64,000 nt of DNA. Source: Sphingobacterium detergens. GTDB lineage: Bacteria > Bacteroidota > Bacteroidia > Sphingobacteriales > Sphingobacteriaceae. Below are positions 1 to 9,351 of the stretch, in pieces (the first letter of the stretch is position 1; each line of letters starts with the position of its first letter). Location: NCBI RefSeq assembly GCF_003610355.1, contig NZ_RAPY01000001.1:2162500-2226499 (forward strand). The letters run 5' to 3'. The notes beneath the pieces were generated by a model. It saw only the letters and a list, made by a program, of their open reading frames with translations. It was not told the origin of the DNA and did not search any database. Both the position numbers and the translations under genes were made by a program.

Positions 1-1
1 G

Positions 2-118
2 GTCTGTATCGGTAAACCACATATCAATCTGATTAAGATCATTCTCGCAACTGATACATTCAATGCTTTATTAAATAAATTGTCTCAGGAAAATATTGAT
101 CTCGTAATATTGTCATAA
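2..118 (+). CDS. kdpD: KdpD-type sensor N-domain protein, C-terminal end only
   Basis: Only the last 38 codons lie in the window; the frame enters open at the left edge and ends at the TAA at 116-118. The end contains CIGKP and finishes NIDLVILS, which resembles the last strand of the universal-stress (USP) domain that closes the short, kinase-less KdpD proteins of Bacteroidota. These proteins help sense K+ limitation and control the KdpFABC pump. The next gene, a histidine kinase, starts one base after the stop, so the two are probably co-transcribed and work together. The assignment rests on the short tail plus context. Confidence 0.6.
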   Translation, partial: VCIGKPHINLIKIILATDTFNALLNKLSQENIDLVILS

Positions 119-119
119 A

Positions 120-1859
120 ATGAAAATTAAAGCAAAATTAACATTTGGAGTAGGGCTCCTATTTATATTGATCGTAGCCTTAGCTGTTATTAGCGGATGG
201 TATGTTAATCAGCTCAAAAGAGACACGAATAATATACTTGTTGCAAATTACAACACCTTGCTCTATTCCCGGAATATGCTTCTGGCGTTGGAAGATATCA
301 GCAAGGATGCGGCGGCAATTGACACATTTCAAAATAATTTGACGCTACAGATGGGAAACGTGACTGAAATCGGCGAGATCGAGAGGACAAACCTAATTGT
401 AAAGCACTTCAATTCGCTTAAAAATAAACCCGATGATGCACAACTAAGCTCATCCATCCGAAAAGACATCACCGAATTAATGCGGCTAAATATGGATGCG
501 ATCAGTAGAAAAAGTAACATTGCAGATGAAACTGCCCGCAGAGCAATACTCATCATCTCATTTACAGGAGCACTCTGTTTTCTGATCGCTGTCATATTAC
601 TGATCAATCTTCCGTCCAATATTGCCAATCCCATCCGGGAGCTAACCGAAAGCATCAAGGAAATTGCCAGCCAAAATTATTCAAAACGCGTCAACTTTGG
701 CGGACATAACGAATTTGGAGATCTGGCACGATCATTTAATACCATGGCTGAGAAGCTGGAAGAATATTCGGACAGCAAATTAGAGAAGATCCTGAAAGGG
801 AAAAAGCGGATCGAAACCTTGATCGACAACATGCATGATCCTGTTATTGGTATCGACGAAAATAAAAAGGTCCTATTTGCCAACGATGAAGCCTTGAATA
901 TATCAGGACTGCGAAAAGAAGATTTCATTGGAAAAGCCGTACAAGATATCGCCGTCACCAATGATCTGATCCGGGATATTATAAAAGACATCTTTCTACC
1001 AGCACCAAAAAGCAACAAAGCCGAACAGTTGAAGATCTATGCGGATGGTAAAGAAAGTTATTTTGAGAAGGAAGTCATCGACATCAATATCGTCCCCACC
1101 GGCGAAACAGATATTAAATTTATCGGCCAGGTGATCCTATTGCGTAATATTACCCCCTTTAAAGAGCTTGATCTTGCCAAAACAAATTTTATGGGAACGG
1201 TATCGCATGAGTTTAAAACACCTATTTCATCCATTCAGATGGGCGTACAACTGTTGGAGAATGAAAAAGTAGGTCTTTTAAATAGCGAACAAAAAGACCT
1301 GATCAATGGGATAAAAGACGATACCGACAGACTACTGAAAATAACAGGAGAGCTCCTCAATATAACACAGGTCGAAAGCGGCTCTATACAAATCAATCTG
1401 CTACCATCGGAGATCAAGCCCATTATCGAATATGCTGTCAACGCAAATAAGTCTGCGGCCGACAATAAAAACATACAGATAGCAATTGAGATGGACGAAG
1501 ATGCCTCAACCGCGGTGACCGACAGTGAAAAATCGGCTTGGGTCCTGACCAATTTAATTTCCAATGCGATACGGTATTCGTACGAGAATTCGAAGATATC
1601 CATCAAAACGGAACGGGAGAATAATCAGGTCAGGTTTTCGGTCTCGGATACCGGACAAGGAATACAGTCCCAATATCTAAAAAAGATTTTTGAACGGTAT
1701 TTCCGTATTCCTGGCACCAAGAAAGAAGGTACTGGTTTAGGCCTGAGTATCAGTAAGGAATTCATCGAGGCACAGGGCGGAGAAATCTGGGTCGAAAGTG
1801 AGTACGGTGCCGGAAGTGCCTTTTATTTTACACTTAATATGGATAATAAAGCCGTGTGA
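120..1859 (+). CDS. Membrane sensor histidine kinase (HAMP-PAS-HisKA-HATPase), partner of KdpD
   Basis: This 579-residue inner-membrane kinase should autophosphorylate and pass phosphate to a response regulator not seen here. Visible parts: TM1 at about residues 7-28, a short sensor loop, TM2 at about 142-164, HAMP to about 218, a PAS domain at about 235-345, a HisKA domain with the phospho-acceptor in VSHEFKTP (His363), and a HATPase domain with N-box NLISNAIRYS, DTGQGI and GTGLGLSIS. The ATG lies one base after the kdpD-like stop. In Bacteroidota the sensor half (KdpD N-domain) and the kinase are often separate proteins, and the kup gene downstream fits a potassium role. The stimulus itself is inferred. 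Confidence 0.88.
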   Translation: MKIKAKLTFGVGLLFILIVALAVISGWYVNQLKRDTNNILVANYNTLLYSRNMLLALEDISKDAAAIDTFQNNLTLQMGNVTEIGEIERTNLIVKHFNSLKNKPDDAQLSSSIRKDITELMRLNMDAISRKSNIADETARRAILIISFTGALCFLIAVILLINLPSNIANPIRELTESIKEIASQNYSKRVNFGGHNEFGDLARSFNTMAEKLEEYSDSKLEKILKGKKRIETLIDNMHDPVIGIDENKKVLFANDEALNISGLRKEDFIGKAVQDIAVTNDLIRDIIKDIFLPAPKSNKAEQLKIYADGKESYFEKEVIDINIVPTGETDIKFIGQVILLRNITPFKELDLAKTNFMGTVSHEFKTPISSIQMGVQLLENEKVGLLNSEQKDLINGIKDDTDRLLKITGELLNITQVESGSIQINLLPSEIKPIIEYAVNANKSAADNKNIQIAIEMDEDASTAVTDSEKSAWVLTNLISNAIRYSYENSKISIKTERENNQVRFSVSDTGQGIQSQYLKKIFERYFRIPGTKKEGTGLGLSISKEFIEAQGGEIWVESEYGAGSAFYFTLNMDNKAV

Positions 1860-1961
1860 TTAGATGCCATATATTTCGTCTAATTTGTGCCATTAATAAA
1901 AAAAGAATAGACTTTAGATTTCACTGCAAATTTTAACTTAATTTGCAGGAAAAACTAAATT

Positions 1962-3914
1962 ATGTCTGGACATAACACCGCAGAATTCCATAAAAGGATC
2001 ACTCTTGCCGGCTCACTGATTGCAATAGGGATTGTTTTCGGTGATATCGGTACCTCACCACTGTATACACTCAATGCTGTCTTTCATCATCGGGTGATTA
2101 CAGAAGCGATAGCGCTTGGAAGTTTAAGTTGTATCTTTTGGACCCTTGTTTTTCAGACAACGATAAAATATGTCCTTATTACCTTGCAGGCTGACAACAA
2201 AGGCGAAGGTGGTATTTTCTCTCTTTATGCTTTAGTCCGACGTTACAGCGGTAAATGGCTTGTTTTCATCGCCATGGCAGGAGGCGCCTTTTTGATGGCC
2301 GACGGGATTATTACACCGCCCATGTCGGTTGCTTCTGCCGTCGAAGGTGTGCAGGCTGTTGTTCCCGGTTTTAATACCGTTCCCATTATCGTCGGGATCT
2401 TGATCTTACTATTCGTTTTTCAGCAGTTTGGCACTGATAAAATCGGGAAGATATTTGGTCCCTTGATGATTATTTGGTTTGGCTTTATTGCTGTAATAGG
2501 CATCCTATCAATTGGAGATAATTGGAATGTCTTTAAAGCGCTAAATCCATATTATGCTTATCAAATGCTGGTCAACGAACCCAAAGGATTTTGGTTGTTG
2601 GGCAGTATTTTCCTTTGTACGACTGGTGCCGAGGCACTGTATAGCGACATGGGACACTGTGGGCGGAACAACATCCGCATTACCTGGGTATTTATAAAAA
2701 TTGCGCTTATACTTTGCTATGCAGGACAGACAACATGGTTACTCAACCATGTCGGCGAAGAAGTGGGCAGTCTCAGTCCTTTTTATCATATTGTTCCGAA
2801 GTCTATATTTTGGTTTGCCTTAGGAATTGCAACATTGGCGACCATTATTGCCTCTCAAGCCTTAATCAGTGGGTGTTTTACGTTGATCAATGAAGCAATC
2901 AGGCTCAATATATGGCCCAAACATCTCGTACTATTTCCAAGTAATGTAAAAGGCCAATTGTATATCCCTGCAATCAACTGGTTTCTGATGTGCGGCTGCG
3001 TTGGGATGGTTTTATATTTTAAGCAAAGTACAAGAATGGAAGCCGCATTTGGTCTAAGCGTCACCCTCACCATGCTGATGAGTACAATTTTGATCAATGC
3101 CTATCTGCGTATCAAACGTGTACCATTTATCTTCAATATATTGATCACCTTCATCTTTTTGGCGATAGAACTAAGCTTTTTATCTGCCAATCTGCTTAAA
3201 GTTAAAGAAGGAGGCTGGATAACCCTGTTATTGGGCTTTTCGCTCTTTGCCGTGATGTACGTCTGGTGGAGGGGCCGGCAGATCAAATCCAATATTCAGT
3301 CCTTTGTCAAACTATCCGAACACCTGCCCTTGCTGACGAAATTGAGTACAGACGAAAAACTTCCAAAGTATGCAACCAATCTCGTGTATTTGACGACTTC
3401 AGATTCTGAAAAAAAGATCGAAAAAACAATTATGGATTCGATCCTAAAATTCGGTCTTCCAAAACGTGCTGACATTTATTGGTTTGTACATGTCAATATT
3501 TTAGATGAGCCCTATTTACAACGGTATTCAGTCGAAACTGTTATCAGAAACGATGTCTATTATATTCAATTTGATCTGGGATTCCGTGAAGATCCCCGGA
3601 TTGGCTATTACTTTAAACAGGTCGTCAATGATATGATCGAAAAGAATGAAGTAGATGTCGAAGATTCGCTGGAACAGGCTTATCAACAGAACAAAATTGG
3701 GGATTTTAAATTTATGATTATGGACAGTTTTCTTTCCTATGATAACCGAATGCCGTTCTGGAAAAATTTTGTTATGAAGGGATATTACAACTTGCGCTAT
3801 TTCTCCGTAAAAGACTATATCAATTTTGGACTGGACAGGAGCAATATTGAAACAGAGAAATATCCGTTAGTAATCGTACCATTTGCCGAAAATAAATTAG
3901 AGCGAAAAGCCTAA
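1962..3914 (+). CDS. kup: Kup-family potassium uptake protein
   Basis: Low-affinity K+ uptake, probably K+/H+ symport, across the inner membrane. The N-terminus carries the family signature GIVFGDIGTSPLYTL, and about twelve hydrophobic segments occupy residues 1-430. A cytosolic C-terminal domain follows; the total of 650 residues is normal for Kup/HAK/KUP. The gene follows the KdpD/histidine-kinase pair in the same direction after about 100 bp, so this end of the window is a potassium cluster. It ends before a strong bidirectional hairpin at 4005-4037. Confidence 0.95.
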   Translation: MSGHNTAEFHKRITLAGSLIAIGIVFGDIGTSPLYTLNAVFHHRVITEAIALGSLSCIFWTLVFQTTIKYVLITLQADNKGEGGIFSLYALVRRYSGKWLVFIAMAGGAFLMADGIITPPMSVASAVEGVQAVVPGFNTVPIIVGILILLFVFQQFGTDKIGKIFGPLMIIWFGFIAVIGILSIGDNWNVFKALNPYYAYQMLVNEPKGFWLLGSIFLCTTGAEALYSDMGHCGRNNIRITWVFIKIALILCYAGQTTWLLNHVGEEVGSLSPFYHIVPKSIFWFALGIATLATIIASQALISGCFTLINEAIRLNIWPKHLVLFPSNVKGQLYIPAINWFLMCGCVGMVLYFKQSTRMEAAFGLSVTLTMLMSTILINAYLRIKRVPFIFNILITFIFLAIELSFLSANLLKVKEGGWITLLLGFSLFAVMYVWWRGRQIKSNIQSFVKLSEHLPLLTKLSTDEKLPKYATNLVYLTTSDSEKKIEKTIMDSILKFGLPKRADIYWFVHVNILDEPYLQRYSVETVIRNDVYYIQFDLGFREDPRIGYYFKQVVNDMIEKNEVDVEDSLEQAYQQNKIGDFKFMIMDSFLSYDNRMPFWKNFVMKGYYNLRYFSVKDYINFGLDRSNIETEKYPLVIVPFAENKLERKA

Positions 3915-4004
3915 CCATCAACAGCAGTTTTAGCAGAAACTACGATACCACTGCTGTAAGGATCACTGTTATTTTTAAATAAATAGGGTTGTTCAAAATT
4001 ACAA

Positions 4005-4037
4005 TGCCCCCAAAAAGTTAAACAATTTTTGGGGGCA
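4005..4037. terminator. Bidirectional terminator between kup and the XRE/pentapeptide gene
   Basis: A perfect 12-bp inverted repeat (TGCCCCCAAAAA and its complement) surrounds a 9-base loop. T-rich flanks on both strands suit the convergent genes on either side. Confidence 0.85.
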
Positions 4038-4047
4038 GCTTTTCAAA

Positions 4048-4971
4048 TCAGTACGCTGATTCCGCTAGAAGGGTTATCCCCGTTAAGTTTGCTTCATTAT
4101 TCTTCAGGAAAGCATAAGTCAGTCTGTCAACCTTGCAATCGGAGAACTCTACTTTTTTAAATTTGCTATTGTATTTAAAAAAGGTATTCAAGATTGTGGC
4201 ACCCTGAAATTTGACTTTATAAAACCCACAGCCCTCAAAATGACAGTCTTCGATCATACCTTCAAAAATAACATCACTGATCCCCGTATTTTTAAATGAA
4301 GTGTGTTTCAACACGGCATTAGTCATTTCATTGCTCTCAAAACAACCAGTATCAAATCTTGCACCGGTAAAGTCTGCATCAGAGAAATTACACTTTCCGA
4401 TATTGCTTCTCGAAAAATCAGCATCTATAAAGGAGCAACGGTTAAACTGATTCTTTAGCAGATTAGACGATTGTATTTTACTATTGGTGAGGTCTGAAGA
4501 TGAGAAATCACATAATTCAATATTGTTCTTGCCAAGTATTAATCCCGATAGATCTGAGTTTGTAAACTTGCAATTTTTGATATTGGAAGAGCTGAACTGT
4601 TCTTTCAGATTCTTTAAACCCGAGAAATCAGCATTTTCCCAGTTGCCTTTCGACATATCCCAGCTACGGCCGGCTTGGTTTTCAGATTTCGATACCGGTT
4701 CAGTTAGATAAGCCTGCTGATCGATAGACTCCCGATACGTATGGTCAATCTGATCTCTATGAAAACTTTCGGAAAAGTAATTGAGGTCTACAGCAAGTAT
4801 CTCAGCAAGCCTGTTCAATGTCATGATATCTGGCATCGATTCACCCCGCTCCCATTTACCTACCGCTTGTGGACTGATCGAAACCTGCTGGGCAAGTTCG
4901 GCCTGTGAAAGATTTGTTTTCTTTCTTGCTTCGGCTATTTTATTGCCGATTGATTTAGAATTTAGCATCAT
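4048..4971 (-). CDS. XRE-family HTH protein fused to pentapeptide repeats
   Basis: I start this at the Met of MMLNSKSIGNKIAEARKK (4971; 4968 is equally possible); the open frame reaches 5043 but the extra residues look non-coding. Residues about 5-65 form a Cro/CI-type HTH (LSQAELAQQVSISPQAVGKWERGE). After a linker, from about residue 110 to the end, comes a run of pentapeptide-type repeats (A/C-D/N-F/L-S/T-x pattern: NADFSGL, CKFTNSDLSGL, CDFSSSDLTNS, ADFSRSNIGKCNFSDADFTGA). Such repeats fold as a right-handed beta-helix. The HTH suggests DNA binding; target and role are unknown. The gene is monocistronic and convergent with kup. The fusion is uncommon. Confidence 0.8.
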   Translation of the reverse strand: MMLNSKSIGNKIAEARKKTNLSQAELAQQVSISPQAVGKWERGESMPDIMTLNRLAEILAVDLNYFSESFHRDQIDHTYRESIDQQAYLTEPVSKSENQAGRSWDMSKGNWENADFSGLKNLKEQFSSSNIKNCKFTNSDLSGLILGKNNIELCDFSSSDLTNSKIQSSNLLKNQFNRCSFIDADFSRSNIGKCNFSDADFTGARFDTGCFESNEMTNAVLKHTSFKNTGISDVIFEGMIEDCHFEGCGFYKVKFQGATILNTFFKYNSKFKKVEFSDCKVDRLTYAFLKNNEANLTGITLLAESAY

Positions 4972-5161
4972 GTCTTTATATTTTTTTGATACTACAAAGT
5001 TATTTTGCAAGCCAGTATAGCAGCGAATAAACGACGCTACCATTAGTTGTATCTACACTACTTATTGTTGTATTTAACAATCCATGGTTGTATTCCTCTC
5101 TTTTAATAAAATATAGGTATTATTTTTCTGATAGTACTACGCACAGCATAACTTTGAAAGT

Positions 5162-6049
5162 TTAGATAATCCGTCTGCGTTTGAACCATAAATAGATGAT
5201 TATCGAAATAACTGCCATTACCCCGAGCGTGATAAAATAGCCAAAGCGCCACTTCAATTCGGGCATATTTTCAAAGTTCATCCCATAAATTCCTGCTAAA
5301 AATGTCAATGGTAAAAAGAATGCTGAAAAAATAGTCAGCAATTTCATGACATCATTGCTTTTTTGGGCATTGACCGAATGGTAAGTAGTCAATAAATTGT
5401 TGGCATTTTCGATGACTTCATCATAACTGAGTATCAGATTCAATAATTTGTCTTTTATATCCTGCAAAGCAGTCTTATTATTCTCCGCCACTTCAATTTG
5501 GTGGGTCACGTTCTGAAAAATCTGTAAAAGTTTCTTTGTGATCCGGGTCTGTGCTTTCAGGAAATATAGATCTTTTAACGACACCCGCGCATAATCTTTG
5601 AGAAATATTGTTTGTTCTATTTCGATGATTTTTTCGTCTAGTGTATCTAATGGCGTTTGGTAAGTTTCAACCATTTTATAAATCAAATAGACCAGTAGTT
5701 CTTCTGAGGTTTCATATTTTTGCTTTACGGAGTCTAAGAAAGCAAATTGGCTACGGTGTATTGTAATAAGCTTGTGTCCATTGTAGAAAAAGGCTATTTT
5801 ATTTGATAATTCATTGATTGTCGTGGCCCCCTTGTCAATGGTGGATGTAAATGCCCTCAATATCAAAAAATTATAATTGGGTTGACTTTCAAACTTGGGC
5901 AGATGCCCCGGTTCCAGGCTATCCTTTATCTGAAAATAGTCTAATTGATATTCTTCAGCAATTTTGTTCAGGCTTTCTTTGTCCGGTTGACAGATATCAA
6001 TCCAAACGAAGTTATCAAATTGGGTTCTATGTTGGTCAATAGTTTTCAT
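5162..6049 (-). CDS. corA: CorA-family divalent-cation transporter
   Basis: A 295-residue inner-membrane Mg2+/Co2+-type channel that works as a pentamer. A large N-terminal cytosolic alpha/beta and helical domain (residues about 1-230) is followed by two C-terminal TM helices. The hallmark YGMN sits at the end of TM1 (LAGIYGMNFENMPEL), and the protein ends with the basic tail WFKRRRII. Length and layout match short CorA proteins. The gene stands alone on the minus strand, away from the XRE gene by about 190 bp. The cation preference cannot be read from sequence. Confidence 0.93.
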   Translation of the reverse strand: MKTIDQHRTQFDNFVWIDICQPDKESLNKIAEEYQLDYFQIKDSLEPGHLPKFESQPNYNFLILRAFTSTIDKGATTINELSNKIAFFYNGHKLITIHRSQFAFLDSVKQKYETSEELLVYLIYKMVETYQTPLDTLDEKIIEIEQTIFLKDYARVSLKDLYFLKAQTRITKKLLQIFQNVTHQIEVAENNKTALQDIKDKLLNLILSYDEVIENANNLLTTYHSVNAQKSNDVMKLLTIFSAFFLPLTFLAGIYGMNFENMPELKWRFGYFITLGVMAVISIIIYLWFKRRRII

Positions 6050-6366
6050 CGAATTTTTATTTTCTTCTACTTTAAAAGCTGATTTTAGATGCGCATCTAT
6101 CCTTTCAGCTAAATGGATGTTTATCCTTACATGCCCCTTCGAAATTAATAATATTTCAATGGATTAGTTTACTCGGCCAAGAAAATTTTTGAGATGATGA
6201 AACATCCTGTTCATCAACCACGCCTTCCCTTACATAGACTTATACACCGGCTCATTTATAAAAAAAGCCTCCTCCTTTTGTCTGCAAAAGGAAGGAGGTT
6301 CTTATGGTGTAAGTGGATTGGGAGCAGCGAGATTTTATAAATCCACTCAATCAGAATAAAGTATTA
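6050..6366. other. Intergenic stretch between corA and the GNAT gene
   Basis: These 317 bp hold the corA upstream region and the terminator of the argE/GNAT unit (separate entry). I see no further gene. Confidence 0.6.
6261..6300 (-). terminator. Rho-independent terminator of the argE-GNAT unit
   Basis: On the minus strand an imperfect 13-14 bp stem (arms 6268-6280 and 6285-6298, loop of 4) is followed by a run of T residues (A-run at 6261-6266 on the plus strand). It lies about 70 bp after the GNAT stop. Confidence 0.8.
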
Positions 6367-6966
6367 TCAATGGATGGTCGAATTACTATAAGATCCTCGG
6401 GTCTTTTCTATAATTAAATTTTGTACTGCACTGGGGTCAAAAAGCATGGCTGTGCAGTAACAGTTTTTGAATTCCTTTTTCTCCAGATCCGGGTAGTTGA
6501 TACAGTTCTGGCATTTGTTCCAAAAGGAACGGTCCCGGGTAATCTCCGAGAAGCTGACCGGATATAATCCCAGTTTTGAATTGATTTTCATGGTAGCCAA
6601 CGAAGTCGTAATGCCAAATATTTTTGCCTTGGGATATTTTAGTTTCGAAAGTTCGAAGATCTGTCTTTTCATAAGTGTTGCGATACCCCTACGTCGCCAG
6701 GATGGCGAAACGATAAGGCCACAATGCGAAATAAATTCCTCCTCGGCATAGGCTTCCAGGTAAATGTAGCCAACCCATTCTCCCGTTTGAGTCAATGCGA
6801 TAACCGCATTACCATCAAGGATCTTATTGCAGATCGACTGCGGGGTCCGTGTCCCTATTCCCGTGCCCCGTGCTTTCGCTGATGAAGCCGTTTCCGCTGA
6901 AATCTCCATCGCATATTTTAAATCTGCTGCTGTCGCTGTTCGTACGATTATACGATCTGTTTCCAT
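6367..6966 (-). CDS. GNAT acetyltransferase of the Bacteroidota arginine-pathway type
   Basis: Acetyl-CoA-dependent N-acetyltransferase of about 199 residues. I choose the Met of METDRIIVRTATAADLK (6966) over the longer frame from 7005, because 6966 falls 10 bases after the upstream deacetylase stop while 7005 would overlap it. Motif A is visible as SPSWRRRGIATLMK, preceded by the ASSAKARGTGIGTR segment and followed by ITTSLATMKINSKLG. A Cys-rich end (KCQNCINYP, KNCYCTAMLFDP) is, as I recall, shared with GNAT genes that head arginine operons in this phylum. Paired with an ArgE-like deacetylase, it may acetylate an amino-acid precursor; the substrate is inferred. Confidence 0.8.
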   Translation of the reverse strand: METDRIIVRTATAADLKYAMEISAETASSAKARGTGIGTRTPQSICNKILDGNAVIALTQTGEWVGYIYLEAYAEEEFISHCGLIVSPSWRRRGIATLMKRQIFELSKLKYPKAKIFGITTSLATMKINSKLGLYPVSFSEITRDRSFWNKCQNCINYPDLEKKEFKNCYCTAMLFDPSAVQNLIIEKTRGSYSNSTIH

Positions 6967-6976
6967 AACATTTTGC

Positions 6977-8119
6977 TTATTTGTCAAAACTTGTCTCCCA
7001 TGCATCAGGAAGTCCTTCCAATAGTTCTATATACCCGGCCAATCCATTTTTTATCTCCGCTAGAAATATAAATTCATTGGCAGTATGCGATCTGGCGGAG
7101 TCTCCCGGGCCAAGTTTTAGGGAGGGCACATTCAACCAGCCTCGGTCTGAACATGTCGGAGAGACATAACTTTGCCAACCAAGATTCTTGCCTGCAAGAA
7201 TAAGCGGATGCTGTTGACTGATGGACGACGCACGCATAGGGTTTCCGACCAATTCAATGGCTGCATGTACTTTCTCCTTTAGGATGGCTATAATTTCCTC
7301 AGGACTGTAATTGGGGGTTATACGTACATCAACGGTAAATCTGCATTCATCTGGTACAACATTAGACTGAATTCCGGCATGTATTTCTGTTACTGTTAGC
7401 TTGATAACATCATCAAATGTTTCATCGAATCTGAACTGACAAGACTGCATATTATCAATCGCAGACATAGCCATCAATATCGCATTACAACCCTCATTAC
7501 GAGCAGCATGCGCAGCCTTACCTTGACAGATAAATTCCAGGGTCATATTTCCTTTCTCAGCGATGGCCATCTGCATTGTGGTAGGTTCGCCAACAATAGC
7601 GACCGAAATCTTTTCAAGTTGGGGAAGAACCATTGCGAGCCCTCCTTTTCCTGAAATCTCTTCTTCTGCCGTGATCGCAAGACAGAGGTTAAAAGGAATA
7701 TCATACCGTGGATAGAAATAAAGAAATGCACCGATCAAAGCGACCAGACAACCACCGGCATCATTTGATCCCAGTCCGAACAGCTTATCGTCCGCGACTT
7801 TCGGTTCAAATGGATTCCGGCTATAACCCTGATTGGGTCTAACAGTGTCGTGATGGGAATTCAGTAAAATAGTTGGTTTGGATTTGTCGTAATGCAGATT
7901 ATAGAGCCAAAGGTTATTTCCGACCCGATTGAAATCAAGACCATGCCTGGAGAAAAAAGAAGATAGTACGCGCGCTGTACCTTCTTCTTCCTTACTGAAC
8001 GACGGTGTCTTGATTAGCTCTTTTAATAAACCCACGCACTCCGTATGGAGGATCTCAATTCGGTCAACAACCCAGGTATCGAGACTTGATTCACAAAAAT
8101 TTTTCATATAAAAATTCAT
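6977..8119 (-). CDS. argE: M20-family deacetylase, ArgE-like (N-acetyl-ornithine/citrulline type)
   Basis: A 380-residue cytosolic metallopeptidase-fold amidohydrolase that would release acetate from an N-acetylated arginine intermediate (acetylcitrulline is the usual substrate in Bacteroidota). Zinc ligands and catalytic residues sit in ILLNSHHDTVRP, FGLGSNDAGG and the general-base pair in AITAEEEISGKGG; the dimerisation domain occupies the middle third. The frame starts MNFYMKNF, so the fifth residue is an alternative start. The GNAT gene follows after 10 bp, forming a two-gene unit. The remaining arg genes are not in this window. ArgE versus a related M20 deacetylase is not certain. Confidence 0.8.
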   Translation of the reverse strand: MNFYMKNFCESSLDTWVVDRIEILHTECVGLLKELIKTPSFSKEEEGTARVLSSFFSRHGLDFNRVGNNLWLYNLHYDKSKPTILLNSHHDTVRPNQGYSRNPFEPKVADDKLFGLGSNDAGGCLVALIGAFLYFYPRYDIPFNLCLAITAEEEISGKGGLAMVLPQLEKISVAIVGEPTTMQMAIAEKGNMTLEFICQGKAAHAARNEGCNAILMAMSAIDNMQSCQFRFDETFDDVIKLTVTEIHAGIQSNVVPDECRFTVDVRITPNYSPEEIIAILKEKVHAAIELVGNPMRASSISQQHPLILAGKNLGWQSYVSPTCSDRGWLNVPSLKLGPGDSARSHTANEFIFLAEIKNGLAGYIELLEGLPDAWETSFDK

Positions 8120-8703
8120 TTTTCAAATTGTTCATTTTGTATCCTTTTCAATAAGCATCAGTTGACCCCCTATCAACTATTTTTATTTTAGGCTGATGCC
8201 AAAAGTATTCCACAACATACAAAAGAACCATATAACACTGAATACAAACTATATAACACAATCAAAACAACAAACTTAAACAAGCAAAGTCTTTCATTTT
8301 GATAGCGAAAATTTCCATTATGAGAAGGAAATAAACAAGTAGAACCACCAATGAACAGCCTAAATCTTTTATGAACTTATATACGTGAATAATTACCCAC
8401 AAAAAAAACGATTCTTAGATAATGGCTTTCGAATATGAAAAAGTGGTTAGTTTTGACAAGAAAAATCTATTGGCAGAATAAGTAATGGCGACTACTGCTG
8501 AAAATCGGCCATATACACGATTTTACCTAAGAATAGAATTCTTCATCAACAGACGTAGACTGATCTTATCCTTCAAAAGATTAACAATGCGCTGTGACAA
8601 CCAAAAACAACACGCATACACAATACAAAATCCCAGCTCCGAATTTTTCAACATAAATTTGTTACAATCCACATTGTTTACTATAATTGCCAGACGGATA
8701 ACC
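8120..8703. other. AT-rich intergenic region before the ECF sigma gene
   Basis: A divergent upstream region of about 580 bp. An open frame in phase with the sigma factor extends left to 8485, but its extra 73 residues (basic, low similarity to the sigma fold) are probably untranslated. A 19-codon ORF at 8421-8480 has no supporting signal. I see no clear promoter consensus or RNA structure. Confidence 0.5.
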
Positions 8704-9291
8704 ATGCAAAGTGTGCTATATAATGATGAACAAGAGCTGCTAATCAAGCTGCAGCAAGGCAGTTCCACCGCTTTTCAGGAACTCTATAACAAGTATTATG
8801 GATTACTCTATCTGCATGCTTCCCAAAAATTACAGGATCGCGAAGCCGCAAAAGATATTGTCCATGATCTTTTTTCCAATATCTGGCAAAGAAAAACAAC
8901 GCTGATCATTCAAGGAAAAATATCCTCCTATCTCTATACGGCTATTCGGCACCGCATCATTGACTATCTTGCCAAAGAACAGTCCAAGACAAATTATTTG
9001 GACTCACTTTCGATGTATCTGGACAATAAGGTATCGGAAACCGATCATCTCCTGCGCGAACGGCTCCTACAGGAACATATTGAAAAAGTACTCAAAAAGC
9101 TTTCGCCCAGAGTACGGGAAATATTTGAATTGAGCCGCAAGCAGTACCTCAGTCATAAGGAGATTGCCGAAAAACTAAATTTATCCGAACATAGTGTCCG
9201 CAGCTATATCAAAGAGGCCCTGCGCCTGCTGCGGGCCAAACTTGGTGGTCTACTCTGGACATTATTGGTTCTATATTGCAAAATATTTTAA
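8704..9291 (+). CDS. ECF-type sigma-70 factor (Bacteroidota FecI-like)
   Basis: About 195 residues from the Met of MQSVLYNDEQELL. The longer in-phase frame from 8485 is rejected because region 2 begins directly after this Met and ECF factors are normally about 190 residues. Region 2 spans about residues 20-90 (AFQELYNKYYGLLYLHA ... LYTAIRHRIIDYL). Region 4 spans about 120-180 (LSPRVREIFELSRKQYLSHKEIAEKLNLSEHSVRSYIKEAL). A hydrophobic tail (GGLLWTLLVLYCKIF) is common in this phylum's ECF factors. It should be released by the FecR protein encoded next and direct transcription of the SusC/SusD genes downstream. Confidence 0.9.
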   Translation: MQSVLYNDEQELLIKLQQGSSTAFQELYNKYYGLLYLHASQKLQDREAAKDIVHDLFSNIWQRKTTLIIQGKISSYLYTAIRHRIIDYLAKEQSKTNYLDSLSMYLDNKVSETDHLLRERLLQEHIEKVLKKLSPRVREIFELSRKQYLSHKEIAEKLNLSEHSVRSYIKEALRLLRAKLGGLLWTLLVLYCKIF

Positions 9292-9351
9292 ATTCTCCCC
9301 CCCTATCCCCGACTTTCATCCGTCCTATATACGTAACCATACAAACGTATC

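Noticed and set aside
8485..8703. Longer N-terminus for the ECF sigma factor
   Set aside because: The 73 extra residues do not belong to the sigma fold, and the inner ATG gives the normal family length.
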